NCBI GenBank assembly: GCA_964638165.1
Contig: CAZWYJ010000001.1
Location: 1 to 38,304, forward strand
Length of the DNA stretch: 38,304 nucleotides
Direction of reading: 5' to 3'
Source: 2-12-FULL-60-25 sp964638165
GTDB taxonomy: Bacteria; Patescibacteriota; Patescibacteriia; 2-12-FULL-60-25
Shown here: in pieces, positions 7,408 to 15,026 of the stretch
Position numbering within the stretch: position 1 is the first letter of the stretch
Layout of the letters: each line of letters opens with the position of its first letter
Program-made: the position numbers and the translations under genes
The notes under the pieces: model-generated
Seen by the model: only the letters and a program-made list of their open reading frames with translations
Database searches by the model: none
What the model was told of the DNA's origin: nothing

Positions 7408-8757
7408 ATGCACATCACGCCACATGGCGCCGCACGAGAAGTGACAGGGTCCTGTCATCGCGTTGAAACAAAACGGACGCGCCTTCTTATTGATTGTGGC
7501 ATGTTTCAAGGCTCCGCCTTCAGCGATGCGCGCAATTTTCAGCCGTTCGGATTCGAGGCGAAAGATGTTGACGCCGTCATCATTACCCATGGACACCTGG
7601 ACCACGTTGGCCGACTCCCGAAACTCGTTCACGAAGGATTCCAAGGACCGATCTTCGCAACGAAACCCACGGCAAAGCTCATCCGCATTATTTTGGAAGA
7701 CGCGTACCAAATCATGGAAGAGCAGTTCGAAACGGATTACCGACCAAAGCTGTACGAATTTGAGGATCTTCAAAAAGCCATCAGCCTGGTCCGAGGCATT
7801 GAGTACAGCCGATGGAAGCCTCTGGGAGATACCCGATTTCGATTCCGGGATGCCGGGCATATCTTCGGAAGCGCATTCGTGGAACTCGAAGAAACGGACG
7901 GCGTCCGCGCCGTCTTCAGCGGGGATATCGGAAACATTGATATGCCGATCTTGCGTCCAACGGCCCAGATCGGCGCGGCGGATGTCATCTTCGTAGAGTC
8001 AACATACGGGAATCGCATCCATGAAGACCTGGAAACCCGGTCAGGAGTGTTCCTCGATGCCGTCAAACAGACGGTGAAACATAAAGGCGTCCTTCTCATT
8101 CCGGCCTTCGCCATCGAACGTACTCAAGCGCTCCTCTACGATCTCAACCAGTTTTTCGAGCATCAGAAGATGCCCCCGATTGACGTGTACCTCGACAGCC
8201 CCATGGCCATCCGCGTCACGGAAGTCATGCAGCAATTTCCGGAATACTACGACCGGGCTGCCGCGAAGCTCGTCATGAGTGGCGACGACTTCTTCGACTT
8301 CCCATCGCTCACGCTCACATTAACGCGATCGGAATCCAAGCGGATTAATGCGTCAAAGCCTCCAAAAATCATCATTGCCGGATCCGGCATGATGACCGCC
8401 GGACGCATTCAGCACCATCTCCTGCGCTACCTCGGCAAGAGTAGTACCACACTCTTCATCGTCGGATACCAGGCATCCGGAACGCTTGGGCGCAAGCTCT
8501 ACACCGGAGAACGACATGTGCGCATCCTCAATGAGATGATTGATGTCAAAGCGAATGTCGTGAGCATCGGATCATTTAGTGCACACGGCGATCAGAAAAA
8601 ACTCCTCCATTGGATCGGGAGCGCACAAACCAAGCCAAAATCCGTGTACTGCGTCCATGGCGAAGAGGATGCCTGCGTGGCGCTCGCCACGGCCATTTCC
8701 ACGGAACTCGGCATTAAGGCCGACGCTCCCCACCATCAAGAAACAATTGAGGTATGA
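7408..8757 (+). CDS. metallo-beta-lactamase-fold beta-CASP ribonuclease
   Basis: Cytoplasmic zinc-dependent nuclease of 449 residues, of the RNA-processing beta-CASP branch related to the archaeal/eukaryotic CPSF73 and bacterial YSH1-like proteins. The zinc motif is THGHLDH, with His61, His63, Asp65 and His66, and the family motif GDIG follows near residue 172. The central beta-CASP insert and C-terminal IGSFSAHGDQ (RMMBL-type His) complete the site. It lacks the long RNase J C-terminal domain. It starts 8 bp after the preceding gene, and its stop overlaps the GH1 start in ATGA, so it is translated with a glycosidase, a pairing with no obvious functional reason. Confidence 0.92.
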   Translation: MHITPHGAAREVTGSCHRVETKRTRLLIDCGMFQGSAFSDARNFQPFGFEAKDVDAVIITHGHLDHVGRLPKLVHEGFQGPIFATKPTAKLIRIILEDAYQIMEEQFETDYRPKLYEFEDLQKAISLVRGIEYSRWKPLGDTRFRFRDAGHIFGSAFVELEETDGVRAVFSGDIGNIDMPILRPTAQIGAADVIFVESTYGNRIHEDLETRSGVFLDAVKQTVKHKGVLLIPAFAIERTQALLYDLNQFFEHQKMPPIDVYLDSPMAIRVTEVMQQFPEYYDRAAAKLVMSGDDFFDFPSLTLTLTRSESKRINASKPPKIIIAGSGMMTAGRIQHHLLRYLGKSSTTLFIVGYQASGTLGRKLYTGERHVRILNEMIDVKANVVSIGSFSAHGDQKKLLHWIGSAQTKPKSVYCVHGEEDACVALATAISTELGIKADAPHHQETIEV

Positions 8758-9947
8758 TCCAACGCCCCTTCCTGTGGGGCGTTGCCCTTTCCGCACACCA
8801 GGCCGAAGGTGAAAACCGGGAAAGTGATTGGTGGCAATTCGAACATCAGGTACTCGCGCACCGTGGTATCCGTCCATCACGACAGGCAACGGATCACTGG
8901 CATCGCTACGCGGAAGATATCAATGCCGTGGCCGATGCGGGACTAAACGCGTTCCGATGCTCCATCGAGTGGGCGAAGATCGAACCGAGAGAAGGGGAGA
9001 TTAATGAGGAAGCGCTCGCGCATTATGAGCGGGTTTTTGCATACGCGGTTTCTCGGCGTCTCAGCCTCTGCATTACGCTCTGGCACTTCTCATTACCGCA
9101 ATGGGCGGCAGAACTCGGAGGAATGCAGTCTGCCCGTGTTCGCGCACGATACCTCGCGTACGTCCGGATCTGCGCCGAACGATTCGACCCATTCGTAGAT
9201 CTCTGGCAAACCATGAACGAGCCTCTCGTCTACGCCATGGAAGGGTATCGCTGGGGACATTGGCCGCCGAATATTACTTCGCGTTTCGCGATGCTCCATC
9301 TCGTCCTGACGCTCCGGCAACTCCACCGCTCCGCCTACATCGCGATTCGGAGCGTAAGCGACAAGCCGATTGGAATCGCCAAAAGCATGATCGCATACCT
9401 CCCAGCGCCCCATGCCTCACTCTTCGTTCGTGGTCTGCAGGGCATTCGCAATTTCTTCTGGAACCGCTTATTCTTTCTCGGGCACCTGCGTTGGCATGAC
9501 TTCATCGGGATTAATTACTACATCGCGAGCTTCGCCGGCTCACATCGCGGAATTCCAACAGCCGAACAAGACGATATGGGGTGGGAATGCCGACCGGAAG
9601 GCCTTACCTACTGCATCACGTCCTCTGTTCGCATGCACAAACCCATCTACATTACGGAAAACGGTATCGCGACGGAAGATGACAGACAGCGTATCCGTTA
9701 CCTCGATGCCCACATCGCAGTCATCCGAACGTGCATGGAACGAAAGTTCCCGATCTTTGGGTATTTTTACTGGTCGCTCATTGATAATTATGAGTGGGAT
9801 AAAGGTTTCACGAAACGATTCGGACTGCTCGCATACCACCCCGAAACGTATGAACGAATTCCAAAACCGTCACTCACGCACTATGGACGTCTTGTCCAAC
9901 ATTTTTCGCATCCGATCCATTCACGACGGATCGCAAAAATGTCATAA
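8754..9947 (+). CDS. glycoside hydrolase family 1 beta-glycosidase
   Basis: Retaining beta-glucosidase/beta-galactosidase-type enzyme of 397 residues with no signal peptide, so cytoplasmic. The start GVALSAHQAEG matches the GH1 N-terminus. The acid/base is Glu156 in TMNEP and the nucleophile is Glu302 in YITENG. Late-barrel residues such as YWSLIDNYEW, which contact the sugar, are present. It is shorter than typical bacterial GH1 enzymes (about 440-480 residues), so some barrel loops must be trimmed. The start overlaps the upstream nuclease stop by 4 bp, and a permease, a second glycosidase and a sugar kinase follow, consistent with uptake and breakdown of a beta-glycoside. The exact substrate cannot be read from sequence. 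Confidence 0.93.
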   Translation: MIQRPFLWGVALSAHQAEGENRESDWWQFEHQVLAHRGIRPSRQATDHWHRYAEDINAVADAGLNAFRCSIEWAKIEPREGEINEEALAHYERVFAYAVSRRLSLCITLWHFSLPQWAAELGGMQSARVRARYLAYVRICAERFDPFVDLWQTMNEPLVYAMEGYRWGHWPPNITSRFAMLHLVLTLRQLHRSAYIAIRSVSDKPIGIAKSMIAYLPAPHASLFVRGLQGIRNFFWNRLFFLGHLRWHDFIGINYYIASFAGSHRGIPTAEQDDMGWECRPEGLTYCITSSVRMHKPIYITENGIATEDDRQRIRYLDAHIAVIRTCMERKFPIFGYFYWSLIDNYEWDKGFTKRFGLLAYHPETYERIPKPSLTHYGRLVQHFSHPIHSRRIAKMS

Positions 9948-9956
9948 TGAATATCC

Positions 9957-10880
9957 ATGGCATTTCCTTTCTGGGCAATCGTTGCGATTGGTGGCCACCT
10001 TGCAAACGGTGCCGCATTCGTCATTGATAAATCACTCCTCACCTCAAGCTTCAAGCGCGCTGGAACGTATGCGGCGACCGTCGGCGCTTTAAGCGGACTC
10101 GCGGTGATCGTCCTCTTTTTCGGAGCGCACATCCCTGCATCTATCGTGTCATGGGCATGTATCGCGACGGCCGGCGTCACATTCGTACTCGCGCTCTGGG
10201 CATTTTTCTCCGCGCTTGCCGCCGGAGAAGCGAGTCGCGTTGTGCCGATTGTCGGATCCCTCATTCCGATCCTGACCTTCCTCGGAACCTCGACCATCCT
10301 CGGAGAACGGCTGTCACAACTCCAGGCCATCGGCTTCGGACTCCTCATCCTTGCGACGATCATCCTCGCCGGAGGGTCGGCAAAATCCAGGCTCTCATCC
10401 CGCGCAACAGGGATGGCCGTCCTCTCCGCTTCGCTCTACGCGCTTAGCTCTCTGGCGATCAAGGTCGGATACGATGCCGAAGGGTTCGTCACAGCCTTCG
10501 GGCTTTCGCGCGCCTTCGGCGTCGCCACGGCCGTCGCCATCCTCTGCATTGATCAAAAAACTTGGGCGGAAATCCAAAGCGTATTCGCACACAAAAAGTC
10601 AAAGAAGAAAGCCTCGCGGTTTGCCGCCATCCTCATCCTCGTGGGACAAACTCTTGGTGCCATCGGCTTCATCCTCGTACAGTACGCCATCAGCCTCGGA
10701 AGCGCCGCTATCGTCAATGCCCTCCAGGCCGTCCAGTACGCCTTCCTCGTCCTCATCGCCTTCATCTTCGCAAAACACGCGCCTCGTCTGCTCGGAGAAG
10801 ATCTCAGGCTCCCAACGGTCATCCGAAAATCCGTCGCCATCATCATCGTCGCCATCGGCCTATGGTTCGTCGTCTCCTAA
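9957..10880 (+). CDS. EamA/DMT-superfamily permease
   Basis: Integral membrane protein of 307 residues with about ten hydrophobic helices in two similar halves, the layout of drug/metabolite transporter (EamA) proteins. Typical features are the early VIDKSLL helix and, in each half, Gly-rich helices ending in PI/LGE-type turns (FLGTSTILGERLSQLQ and the later matching segment). Members export or import small metabolites, and substrate is not predictable. Its place between two glycosidases and a sugar kinase suggests a sugar or glycoside. It starts 9 bp after the GH1 stop and overlaps the next gene by 19 bp. Confidence 0.82.
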   Translation: MAFPFWAIVAIGGHLANGAAFVIDKSLLTSSFKRAGTYAATVGALSGLAVIVLFFGAHIPASIVSWACIATAGVTFVLALWAFFSALAAGEASRVVPIVGSLIPILTFLGTSTILGERLSQLQAIGFGLLILATIILAGGSAKSRLSSRATGMAVLSASLYALSSLAIKVGYDAEGFVTAFGLSRAFGVATAVAILCIDQKTWAEIQSVFAHKKSKKKASRFAAILILVGQTLGAIGFILVQYAISLGSAAIVNALQAVQYAFLVLIAFIFAKHAPRLLGEDLRLPTVIRKSVAIIIVAIGLWFVVS

Positions 10881-11911
10881 GCAAAAAGAAGCTCAATGCC
10901 ATCCACGCCACCTCCGCCTATATCATGGCGAGTATTTTTGGCGGTATCGTCCTCTTCTTCTTCGGTTTTCTCTGGATCGGCCTTCCGAGCGCTCCAAAAA
11001 CCCTCTCGTCCGCCGGGGTCACATTCAGCATCCCGTACGCCGAAGAGCTCGGACTGAATTGGCGGGAAGTCCTCGCAGCTTCTCTGGATGATCTCAAAAT
11101 CCGAACCTTCCGCATCCCGGCATACTGGAATCGGGTGGAACCGCAGCGCGATCAATTCAACTGGCTTGAACTCGACTACCAGATGAACGAGATCGGCGCG
11201 AGGGGAGGGAAAGTCGTGCTCGCCGTTGGCGCAAAACTTCCACGCTGGCCCGAGTGCTGGATTCCGGACTGGGCATCCCAGCGTGGAAAAGAAGGGGAGA
11301 AGGAGGCGCGGATGAACTACATTCGCGCGGTTGTCGAACGGTACAAATCCCACTACGCGCTCGCTTCCTGGCAAGTGGAAAACGAGGCACTGTTCCAATT
11401 CGGCATCTGCCCGAAGCCCGACCGAAAACTCTTGAAAGAAGAAATCGCGCTCGTCCGAAGCTTGGACATCAACCACCCGATCGCCACTACGGATTCCGGA
11501 GAACTCTCAACATGGCTCTCGGCAGGATCACTCGTGGATCGTCTAGGCATCAGCACGTACCGCGTCGTAAAAGCCTCCTGGGGAGGGAATTGGGATTACA
11601 CATTCATCCCGACCTATTGGTACGCTCGGCATGCCCTCCTCGTCCGTCCGTGGGTCAAAGATGTCTACGTGTCGGAATTCCAAATGGAACCCTGGGTCGA
11701 AACCTCGATTCCAAAAACACCCATCGCCGAACAGACGAACTTCTTCAGTCCGGAGCGCATGGAACGGCACTTCGCCTTTGCGGAGCGCATGGGATTCGAT
11801 GACGTCTCCTTCTGGGGAGTGGAGTGGTGGTGGTGGATGAAAGTCAAACAGGGGGATGACCGATTCTGGGAAATCGCAAAAACATTCTTCGCACGACAGG
11901 GGACTGAGTAG
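10862..11911 (+). CDS. membrane-anchored clan GH-A glycoside hydrolase
   Basis: Protein of 349 residues from the ATG at 10862, which overlaps the permease gene by 19 bp. One transmembrane helix (about 21-43) anchors a TIM-barrel glycosidase, presumably facing outward. Two glutamates fit the clan GH-A retaining mechanism: Asn174-Glu175 in WQVENEALF (acid/base) and Glu272 or Glu276 in VSEFQMEPW (nucleophile). The early strand FRIPAYWNRVEP resembles GH5, GH39 and GH42 enzymes, but I cannot assign the family. With the cytoplasmic GH1 enzyme and ROK kinase of the same run, it could release a sugar or oligosaccharide outside the cell. A longer in-frame extension to 10562 is only a shadow of the permease gene. 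Confidence 0.8.
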   Translation: MVRRLLSKKKLNAIHATSAYIMASIFGGIVLFFFGFLWIGLPSAPKTLSSAGVTFSIPYAEELGLNWREVLAASLDDLKIRTFRIPAYWNRVEPQRDQFNWLELDYQMNEIGARGGKVVLAVGAKLPRWPECWIPDWASQRGKEGEKEARMNYIRAVVERYKSHYALASWQVENEALFQFGICPKPDRKLLKEEIALVRSLDINHPIATTDSGELSTWLSAGSLVDRLGISTYRVVKASWGGNWDYTFIPTYWYARHALLVRPWVKDVYVSEFQMEPWVETSIPKTPIAEQTNFFSPERMERHFAFAERMGFDDVSFWGVEWWWWMKVKQGDDRFWEIAKTFFARQGTE

Positions 11912-11916
11912 CGCGT

Positions 11917-12834
11917 ATGTTTATCAGGAAAACGCTCCATGCCGGGCTTGACTTCGGCGGAACCAAATGCGCCGGTGCGATCATTGACCGCCACGGCCGT
12001 CTTTTGGCTTTTCACGAACTCCCCATCCGCCCCTCATGGAGTGCGCGCGATCTCGAGCGGTTCGGGCATTCCATCCTCGAACACCTCTGCGCACAAATTC
12101 GGATCCCGTTCAAACATATCCGTACCTGCGGTATCGGCGTTCCCGCCCCCGTACGGGATGGTCGCGCGGACTTCGCGCCCAATCTCTCACATATCACAGG
12201 CATTCAGCCTGCCCGTATGCTACCCCGCATACGAACCATCATAGAGAATGATGCGATCTGCTCCCTGTACGCGGAACGGATGTTCGGACACCTCACGAAA
12301 GTAAAAACCGGCATCCTGCTCACGATCGGGACCGGATGCGGTTGCGCCATGGTGGAAAAGATCCACGCCCCCGATACAAAGAGGGGACTGCACGATCACA
12401 TAACCCCCCTTGAGATCGGACATATCTGCGTGGACATCCATTCGGAACTTCGGGACGTCTCCGATCGGCCGTATGAGCTCGAAGCGTTCTGCAGTCGGGT
12501 CTTTTTCAAACGTCACGTTAAAAAACCGTTCGAGCGCGTCTTGCGCCAAGCGAAAGACGGCGATGGCCAAGCTCTCCGCACCCTCGAAGTGTTCGGAGCG
12601 TACGTCGGAACAGCGATTGCGACACTCGACACTCTCTTTCGGCCGGATCACATCGTCATCAGCGGGGGACTGTCCGCCGGATTCCACATCTTCGCCCCGG
12701 CCATGCGCCACGCGTATGCCATTCGACGTTTTCCCGTGAATGCCCCAAAAATCCACATCAGCGCATCCTCGTTCGGGCCGGAACTCGGAGCATACGGAGC
12801 TGCCCTGATTGGTTGGAAAAATGCTAAAAATTGA
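11917..12834 (+). CDS. ROK-family sugar kinase-like protein
   Basis: Protein of 305 residues with the ASKHA kinase fold. The N-terminal phosphate loop is LDFGGTKCAGAIID, a second phosphate motif is LTIGTGCGCAM, and the adenosine motif near the C-terminus is IVISGGLSAG. ROK enzymes such as glucokinase and N-acetylmannosamine kinase phosphorylate free sugars. Oddly, after the EIGH motif the usual zinc-binding CxCGxxGCxE is absent: the region reads EIGHICVDIHSE. It is therefore either a zinc-free ROK kinase or one with altered function. It begins 5 bp after the glycosidase stop, so it should phosphorylate the sugar that operon frees. It is the last gene of the run. Confidence 0.85.
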   Translation: MFIRKTLHAGLDFGGTKCAGAIIDRHGRLLAFHELPIRPSWSARDLERFGHSILEHLCAQIRIPFKHIRTCGIGVPAPVRDGRADFAPNLSHITGIQPARMLPRIRTIIENDAICSLYAERMFGHLTKVKTGILLTIGTGCGCAMVEKIHAPDTKRGLHDHITPLEIGHICVDIHSELRDVSDRPYELEAFCSRVFFKRHVKKPFERVLRQAKDGDGQALRTLEVFGAYVGTAIATLDTLFRPDHIVISGGLSAGFHIFAPAMRHAYAIRRFPVNAPKIHISASSFGPELGAYGAALIGWKNAKN

Positions 12835-12898
12835 CAGGGGAAGACAAAGGGCATGGAGTCGCTCTTTTTAGGGAAAAATCTTTCAAATCTTCCAAAAA

Positions 12899-12927
12899 TT
12901 GACAGAATGTAAAATGACCTATACGAT
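12899..12927 (+). promoter_or_regulatory. sigma-70-type promoter of the NYN gene
   Basis: TTGACA at 12899-12904, a 17-bp spacer and TACGAT at 12922-12927. The gene starts at 12993 with a strong ribosome binding site. A second TTGACA at 12831-12836 has no matching -10 element. Confidence 0.6.
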
Positions 12928-12992
12928 CTTTTTACCCTTTCCTTTTTGAAAGGCCATTGCACCTCACACAAAGAAACACTTGCGGAGGACTC

Positions 12993-13940
12993 ATGATTGC
13001 AAGCCAGCCACGTATCTGTCTCATCGTTGACGGGGCTGCCATCGGACGCATGAAAAAGAGCGCGCCGTCACCGAAAGAACTTCTCGATTTCGCAGCGGTC
13101 GAAGGCGTCGTGCACCAGGCAGTCATCTTCGTTGACATACTCATGATCCCATCCTTTCGAAATCCTTGGCATCGCGCCGGATTCCACGTCGTCGAGGTCC
13201 CGCGTGCACTCATTCCGGATCGCATGGAGAATGGCATTTCCCTGATACGAGAGCATGTCGCGAGCTTCGTCAAACAGCTCGCGAGCTTCGCGGAAGAAAC
13301 GAACTTCTCTATCATCCTCGTCACCGGAGATGCGCGGTACCGACCCCTCATCAATGAGCTCATCCAGCACAAAATCCGTACGTCCGTCTTCCTGACGCAT
13401 CCGGACCTCGATGACACGGAGATCTTCAAACACGTGAATAGCCGCCTCCTCTACGTGGACGGCGTGCAGGCGATCATGCGGAGGACGTCGAAAATCGAAT
13501 CCCGACCCGCGTCCATCGTGGACATCGTTTCGGCTCAAGATCTGCGTGCGACCGTGGATGCCATTGAGGCCATGCCTGTTCAGGATTTCTTCACGTGGTA
13601 CGTGAGAGCGTATCAGAGAACCGGAGAGGACGACCTGCTCTTCACCCTCCAAGTCTGTGACCCGCAAATAAGCGTCCTGTTCGCCGCCGATATCCTGAAC
13701 CGTCTCCGTTCCGGTCCCATGCAGGACGCGGAGGTCAGGAAACTCGCGCGGCATGTCAGTATGGCCGACCTGGCTCTTCGTGAGGTTCTGGAGGCGCTCA
13801 CGACAGAGCGCATCATCGTGAATCAAAACGGCACCTACGTCCTCGCTCTCGAGGAAGATGCCGATCGCCCCACGCTCTCACTGGCGGGAATCGAATGCCT
13901 CGCACGCGGACTCCTCGACGAGGAGGAGAATGAGGGGTGA
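12993..13940 (+). CDS. NYN-domain (LabA/PIN-like) protein
   Basis: Protein of 315 residues. GGAGG five bases before the ATG at 12993 fixes the start. Residues about 1-165 form a NYN domain, a PIN-fold RNase-like module, with the first acidic motif CLIVDGAAI and the later ILVTGDARYRPLINEL, whose Asp residues sit where NYN enzymes bind metal. The C-terminal half (about 185-300) is helical with a winged-helix-like stretch (DLALREVLEALTTERIIVNQNGTYVL). RNA cleavage or RNA/DNA binding is inferred from the fold; the target is unknown. It has its own promoter, and two strong hairpins follow it. Confidence 0.8.
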   Translation: MIASQPRICLIVDGAAIGRMKKSAPSPKELLDFAAVEGVVHQAVIFVDILMIPSFRNPWHRAGFHVVEVPRALIPDRMENGISLIREHVASFVKQLASFAEETNFSIILVTGDARYRPLINELIQHKIRTSVFLTHPDLDDTEIFKHVNSRLLYVDGVQAIMRRTSKIESRPASIVDIVSAQDLRATVDAIEAMPVQDFFTWYVRAYQRTGEDDLLFTLQVCDPQISVLFAADILNRLRSGPMQDAEVRKLARHVSMADLALREVLEALTTERIIVNQNGTYVLALEEDADRPTLSLAGIECLARGLLDEEENEG

Positions 13941-13994
13941 ATCGGCGCGGAAAGTACTTTCTTTACACATCCCTCCGGCCGAGGCGCGCGCCAC

Positions 13995-14109
13995 GCCTGC
14001 CATCGCCCGACGCTGAGTGCGTCCGAAGCGAATGGCAGGCAGGCCCCGCGCCCCTGCCTACGTAGCGGTACCGAACCAGAGGCTCCTCCTCTGCGCATCG
14101 GTACCGCTA
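13995..14109. other. two large hairpins between NYN and exonuclease genes
   Basis: The 219-bp spacer holds two structures. The first pairs GCCTGCCAT (13995-14003) with ATGGCAGGC (14032-14040), with CGC/GCG and ACGC/GCGT inside. The second pairs TAGCGGTACCGA (14063-14074) with its exact complement (14098-14109), with CAGAGG/CCTCTG (14077-14082, 14088-14093) inside, and is followed by the T-rich TTCTTATT. The second may terminate the NYN transcript. Confidence 0.65.
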
Positions 14110-14159
14110 TTCTTATTCCGCTCACCCCGATCCTGTGCTATCGTGTCGCGCATTACCCT

Positions 14160-14744
14160 ATGCCTCGACGCGAAATCGTTTTTGACATCGAAACGAAAAA
14201 TACTTTTCAGGACGTCGGGGCATACAATCCCGCGCTCCTCCAGGTCTCGCTCGTCGGCGTTTACTTCTACGAAACGGATACGTTCGAGGCATTTCTGGAA
14301 CCGGATCTTCCAAAGCTCTGGCCTCGTTTTGAGCGCGCGGATCGCATCATTGGATACAATAGCGACAACTTCGACATCCCGTGCCTCCAATCCTACTATC
14401 CGGGCGACCTCTCAAAGCTCCCGTCGCTCGATCTCCTCGCTGAAATCCAAAAACGCCTCGGCTTTCGCATTAAGCTCGATGACGTGGCGCATGCCACGCT
14501 CGGCATGGGAAAATCCGGGCACGGACTGCAGGCTGTGGAGTTCTGGAAGAAAGGGGAGATCGAAAAACTCAAAGACTACTGCCTACAAGACGTTCGCGTC
14601 ACACGCGATGTGTACGAGTACGCACTCGAGCACAAGGAAGTCAAATATACGGACCGCATGGGAGGTATTCAAACAATCTCGCTTCCCGTTGATCCTGTTG
14701 ACGGAGGCACTACGCCCACGATAAACCTGAGCCTGGGACTATAA
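14160..14744 (+). CDS. DEDD-type 3'-5' exonuclease (RNase H-like fold)
   Basis: Single-domain nuclease of 194 residues. The Exo I motif is Asp9 and Glu11 in VFDIET, the Exo II Asp is Asp72 in SDNFDIP, and Exo III is YCLQDVRVTRDVY with Asp144. These four acids coordinate two metal ions in DnaQ/YprB-like exonucleases. It resembles the RNase_H_2/YprB group often annotated as predicted exonuclease or helicase-associated, but it has no fused helicase or polymerase. Whether DNA or RNA is the substrate is not evident. It lies between a NYN protein and nrdJ without operon linkage. Confidence 0.83.
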   Translation: MPRREIVFDIETKNTFQDVGAYNPALLQVSLVGVYFYETDTFEAFLEPDLPKLWPRFERADRIIGYNSDNFDIPCLQSYYPGDLSKLPSLDLLAEIQKRLGFRIKLDDVAHATLGMGKSGHGLQAVEFWKKGEIEKLKDYCLQDVRVTRDVYEYALEHKEVKYTDRMGGIQTISLPVDPVDGGTTPTINLSLGL

Positions 14745-14825
14745 GATCCCGACCACGATCCGCGAACGTCGTCCGTCGAACGCACGCGCCTCAAAAAAAC
14801 CCCGCATTCGTTTATCCGAGATCAC

Positions 14826-14834
14826 TTATCCACA
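14826..14834 (+). promoter_or_regulatory. possible DnaA box before nrdJ
   Basis: TTATCCACA matches the consensus DnaA box exactly. It is a single site 29 bases before the first NrdR-like box. DnaA is known to act on nrd promoters in some bacteria. Two other exact matches occur in the window (19568-19576 on the minus strand; 26082-26090 inside a coding region), so chance is possible. Confidence 0.35.
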
Positions 14835-14861
14835 AAGTTTCATTTCGGCTCAAACACCTCC

Positions 14862-14910
14862 ACACAATATCTTGTGCTATAATCTTTCAGCGACCACAAT
14901 ATGTTGTGGT
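14862..14910 (+). promoter_or_regulatory. two NrdR-type boxes flanking a TATAAT -10 element
   Basis: CACAATATCTTGTG (14863-14876) and CACAATATGTTGTG (14895-14908) differ by one base, match the palindromic NrdR consensus and are spaced 32 bp apart, the three-helical-turn spacing usual for NrdR. TATAAT at 14878-14883 lies between them. NrdR is the ATP/dATP-sensing repressor of ribonucleotide reductase genes. The sites directly precede nrdJ, so repression at high dATP is expected. No clear -35 element is visible. Confidence 0.85.
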
Positions 14911-14911
14911 T

Positions 14912-14980
14912 GATAGGGTAAAAGGATGGTGGAACGTTTTCCGAAATATGCTTCGGATAAACGGGATTACCCTATTTTTT
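14912..14980 (+). promoter_or_regulatory. structured nrdJ leader ending in a terminator: possible attenuator or riboswitch
   Basis: A closing stem pairs ATAGGGTAA (14913-14921) with TTACCCTAT (14968-14976) and is followed at once by TTTTTT, as in an intrinsic terminator. Inside, CGTTT-TCCGAA pairs with TTCGGA-(T)-AAACG around the loop ATATGC, giving an 11-bp stem with one bulge. The 5' internal loop is purine-rich, AAGGATGGTGGAA. The transcript from the TATAAT element would begin near 14890 and read through it into nrdJ. A ligand or protein that breaks the closing stem would allow expression. It is too short for a standard cobalamin riboswitch. Confidence 0.6.
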
Positions 14981-15026
14981 GTTCGCTCTATTCCGCAAAT
15001 ATCAACGCAAATACCCCTTCACCATT

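Noticed and set aside
10562..10861. Long N-terminal extension of the membrane-anchored glycosidase
   Set aside because: It is an Arg/His-rich shadow of the permease gene; the ATG at 10862 puts a normal membrane anchor at the N-terminus.
12831..12836. TTGACA at the 3' end of the ROK gene as a promoter
   Set aside because: No -10-like sequence at a suitable distance; the second TTGACA at 12899 has one.
14872..14985. Standard cobalamin riboswitch before nrdJ
   Set aside because: The leader is only about 70 bases in structure and lacks the B12-box region and the four-way core of known cobalamin riboswitches.
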